From NCBI GenBank assembly GCA_007131295.1, contig SLQW01000165.1:1-47966 (forward strand): a stretch of 47,966 bases of DNA, written 5' to 3'. The stretch comes from Pseudomonadales bacterium. GTDB lineage: Bacteria > Pseudomonadota > Gammaproteobacteria > Pseudomonadales > Azotimanducaceae. Every line of letters starts with the position of its first letter. Within the stretch, counting starts at the first letter, position 1. Below the pieces are notes generated by a model. The model searched no databases. It was not told where the DNA came from and worked only from the letters and a program-made list of their open reading frames with translations. The position numbers and the translations under genes were made by a program. Positions 45,970-47,966 of the stretch are shown one piece after another.

Positions 45970-46688
45970 TGCAGTACCGACCGGCATTGCAGTCCGCGCT
46001 ACTGTTGCGTCGCTATAAGCGCTTTCTTGCCGATGTCGAAACTGCATCCGGCGCAGTCCTGACCCTGCACTGTCCGAACACCGGTTCCATGCGCGGCTGT
46101 ACACCTGAGGGCGCAACGGCTTGGTACTCCACTTCCGCGAGGCCCGGCCGCAAGTATCCGCATACCCTGGAACAGGTAGAGACGCCGGCCGGTGAGCGTA
46201 TCGGCGTCCACACCGGGAGGGCGAACGCACTGGTCGCAGAAGCGCTTGACGCGGGTTTGGTGCCCGAACTTGCGGACTACTCTGACCGGCGATCGGAAGT
46301 AAAAGTCGGACCCAACCGGGTCGACTTCGTGCTTAGCGGCGCAAGCGGCATCGGCGATTGTCATCTCGAGGTGAAAAGCGTGACCCTGGCTGCCGGAGAT
46401 GGCCTCGGCCTCTTTCCCGACGCGGTCAGCGAACGCGCCCGCAGGCACCTCGAGGCGCTGGCTGAGCGGGCCCGTTCGGGTCAGCCGGCGGCACTGGTCT
46501 ATTGCGTGCAGCACACCGGCATCCAGCGGGTAGCACCTGCGGATCGGATCGATGCCGGCTACGGCCATGCGCTGCGTGCGGCGATGGCTGCTGGGGTTCT
46601 GGTGCTGGCGTGGCAGGCGGAACTCAGCCCCGTCGAGGCGCGTCTGGTAAGGCCGCTGCCGGTGCTCGCCGAACAGCCTTGGGGCTAG
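45969..46688 (+). CDS. sfsA: SfsA family protein (sugar fermentation stimulation protein homologue)
   Basis: A 239-residue SfsA protein. The ATG at 45969 overlaps the aminotransferase stop; the open frame extends upstream only as an overlap with that gene. Hallmarks are RYKRFLADVE, LTLHCPNTGSMRGC, SEVKVGPNRVDFVLSG and CHLEVKSVTL, with LFPDAVSERARRHLEAL next. The Asp and Glu-x-Lys in the middle resemble a PD-(D/E)XK nuclease core over an N-terminal OB-like domain. The cellular role is uncertain: E. coli SfsA was found by its effect on maltose genes. In E. coli it neighbours dksA-gluQ-pcnB, so its place near gluQ is conserved. Confidence 0.95.
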   Translation: MQYRPALQSALLLRRYKRFLADVETASGAVLTLHCPNTGSMRGCTPEGATAWYSTSARPGRKYPHTLEQVETPAGERIGVHTGRANALVAEALDAGLVPELADYSDRRSEVKVGPNRVDFVLSGASGIGDCHLEVKSVTLAAGDGLGLFPDAVSERARRHLEALAERARSGQPAALVYCVQHTGIQRVAPADRIDAGYGHALRAAMAAGVLVLAWQAELSPVEARLVRPLPVLAEQPWG

Positions 46689-46694
46689 CCTCGA

Positions 46695-47678
46695 CTAGCG
46701 CAGCAGCGGTCGATGTTCCTCGAGTGGCAGGCGGGCGCCGTAGCGGGTGATGAGGCGGGCTGCGGCGCGACTGGCGAGGCGACCTGCGCCTTCGTAACCG
46801 AGGCCGTGAGTGAGCCCGTATATGAAGGCGCCGGCGAAGATATCGCCCGCGCCGTTGGTGTCGATGGCTTGAACCTTTTCGGCCGGGATCATGATGCGAC
46901 GGCTGCCATCGAATACCAGCGCGCCGCGCGCGCCGAGCGTGATGCAAAAGCTATCTGCCTGCTCGCGCAACGCCTCGACAGCCCCATCCAGGCCATCGGC
47001 GCCCGTCCAGCCGAGCGCCTCCTCCTCGTTGCAGAACAGGTGATCGACACGTTCGCCGATCATCTCCGCAAGCTGCGGCCGGAAAATCTCGACCATGCTC
47101 GGATCGGAGAGTGTCGCGAAGAGTTTGATGCCGGCCTCACGGGCTCGCTTCCGGGCGTGGATCACGGCGGCCCGGGCGCTGTCGGACGTACAGAGATAGC
47201 CTTCCATGTACAGGCATTCCGAAGCCAGCAGCGCGGTTTCGTCGAGTTCATGCGCATTCAGCGAACTAGAGATGCCGAGGAAGCTGTTCATGGTCCGCTC
47301 GGCATCGGGTGTGATCAGCACCAGACAGCGTCCGGTGACCCCCGCACCCGGATGGTCATGGGCGTTGGTGGCGACGCCGGCTGCCTCGAGATCGCGCACG
47401 AAAAAGCGTCCCGGCTCGTCATCGGCGACTTTGCAGGAGTAGAAGGCGCGACCCCCGAAGCCACTGACGGCGATCAGAGTGTTCGCGGCGGAGCCACCGG
47501 AGCCGCGCTTCGGTTCCACGTCCGCCAGATCCATGGTCAGCTCGGCCTGACGGGTTTCATCCACCAGCGTCATGTGCCCCTTGGCGATCGCGCGTTCGCT
47601 GAGAAATGCGTCGTCGACCGGATACTCCATGTCCACCAGCGCATTGCCGATGCCATAGACGTGATAGGGCTTTTGCAT
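46695..47678 (-). CDS. PfkB-family carbohydrate kinase, adenosine-kinase type
   Basis: A 327-residue ribokinase-fold enzyme. MQKPYHVYGIGNALVDMEYPV is a typical opening for the adenosine-kinase-like subgroup, and GSGGSAANTLIAVSGFGG is the substrate signature. The C-terminal signature DTNGAGDIFAGAFIYGL contains the catalytic Asp and the anion hole. AAGGAAA precedes the ATG. It probably phosphorylates a nucleoside or sugar; adenosine is the best guess from subgroup look, not proven. It converges on sfsA with six bases between stops and lies downstream of hemL on the same strand. Confidence 0.9.
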   Translation of the reverse strand: MQKPYHVYGIGNALVDMEYPVDDAFLSERAIAKGHMTLVDETRQAELTMDLADVEPKRGSGGSAANTLIAVSGFGGRAFYSCKVADDEPGRFFVRDLEAAGVATNAHDHPGAGVTGRCLVLITPDAERTMNSFLGISSSLNAHELDETALLASECLYMEGYLCTSDSARAAVIHARKRAREAGIKLFATLSDPSMVEIFRPQLAEMIGERVDHLFCNEEEALGWTGADGLDGAVEALREQADSFCITLGARGALVFDGSRRIMIPAEKVQAIDTNGAGDIFAGAFIYGLTHGLGYEGAGRLASRAAARLITRYGARLPLEEHRPLLR

Positions 47679-47714
47679 GTCGGGCTTCCTTTCCTTATCT
47701 GGTTGCGGAACGGC

Positions 47715-47966
47715 TCAGCGGCTGATGGCTGCCAGAGTGGCATCCATGGCGGCGAGCGTATCGTCGATCACTGCGTCATCGTGGGTGATGGAGAGAAAGC
47801 CTGCTTCGTAGGCGGAGGGAGCAAGGTAGACACCGCGTTCGAGCATGCCGTGGAAGAAGCGCTTGAAGAACTCCACGTCGCAGGTCGCGACATCGGCAAA
47901 ACTGCGAACCCGCTCGCTTGCCGTGAAGAAGAATCCGAACATGCCGCAGACATGGTTCGTGGTGAA
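47715..47966 (-). CDS. hemL: Glutamate-1-semialdehyde 2,1-aminomutase (C-terminal part)
   Basis: The last 83 residues of HemL, which converts glutamate-1-semialdehyde to 5-aminolevulinate for heme. The frame is open to the right edge and reads [15 protein letters not shown], then [25 protein letters not shown], and [18 protein letters not shown] near the stop. All match the HemL C-terminus. The PLP lysine lies outside the window. The stop is 36 bases upstream of the kinase gene. Confidence 0.95.
   Translation of the reverse strand, partial: FTTNHVCGMFGFFFTASERVRSFADVATCDVEFFKRFFHGMLERGVYLAPSAYEAGFLSITHDDAVIDDTLAAMDATLAAISR

Overview
The window is a GC-rich stretch of bacterial chromosome made almost entirely of housekeeping genes, and its gene order is that of a gammaproteobacterium. 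Three conserved neighbourhoods are joined: ssrA-smpB-ratA-rnfH-bamE-recN followed by the hrcA-grpE-dnaK-dnaJ chaperone block; dapB-carAB-greA-yhbY-rlmE-ftsH-folP-glmM-tpiA-secG-tRNA-Leu-tRNA-fMet-rimP-nusA-infB-rbfA-truB-rpsO-pnp; and acs-pgi-panC-panB-dNK-pcnB-(CbrB-like regulator)-gluQ, which matches the Pseudomonas cbrB-pcnB neighbourhood. The hrcA gene argues against enterics and pseudomonads, so a deeper-branching gammaproteobacterium is likely. I cannot name the genus.

Layout. 1-1168 holds the tail of an unidentified protein and an orphan outer-membrane barrel of inverse-autotransporter type, beside the 3' end of tmRNA. 1311-2301 is the trans-translation pair ssrA and smpB. 2492-6785 carries a sodium-dependent transporter, ratA, rnfH and, on the minus strand, bamE and recN. 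6957-12049 is the DnaK chaperone cluster with two sigma-32-like promoters. 12138-17562 holds dapB and carAB, with a leader before carA that looks like an attenuator. 17569-21129 has greA, yhbY, rlmE and ftsH. 21253-34075 is a long run of folate, cell-wall, secretion, tRNA, transcription and translation genes, closed by a strong bidirectional terminator. 34156-44605 is a minus-strand block: acs, pgi, panC, panB, a deoxynucleoside kinase, pcnB, a sigma-54 activator and gluQ. 44734-47966 has an aminotransferase, sfsA, a PfkB-family kinase and the end of hemL. No insertion sequence, prophage or CRISPR array was seen.

The most interesting region is 41636-42230, between pcnB and the sigma-54 activator. 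On the minus strand it contains a near-consensus -24/-12 promoter, several GTAAC-type half-sites and an IHF-like site upstream, and a strong intrinsic terminator about 330 nt downstream, with no convincing ORF between. This is the position and architecture of CrcZ, the Pseudomonas RNA that sequesters Hfq/Crc and is switched on by CbrB. Here the sensor kinase CbrA is absent from the locus and the regulator's receiver domain has lost several conserved residues, so the module may be an orphan, phosphorylation-independent version of the Cbr-Crc carbon-control circuit. A second candidate regulatory device is the carA leader: a 19-codon ORF with tandem arginine codons ending at the base of a hairpin that precedes a terminator.
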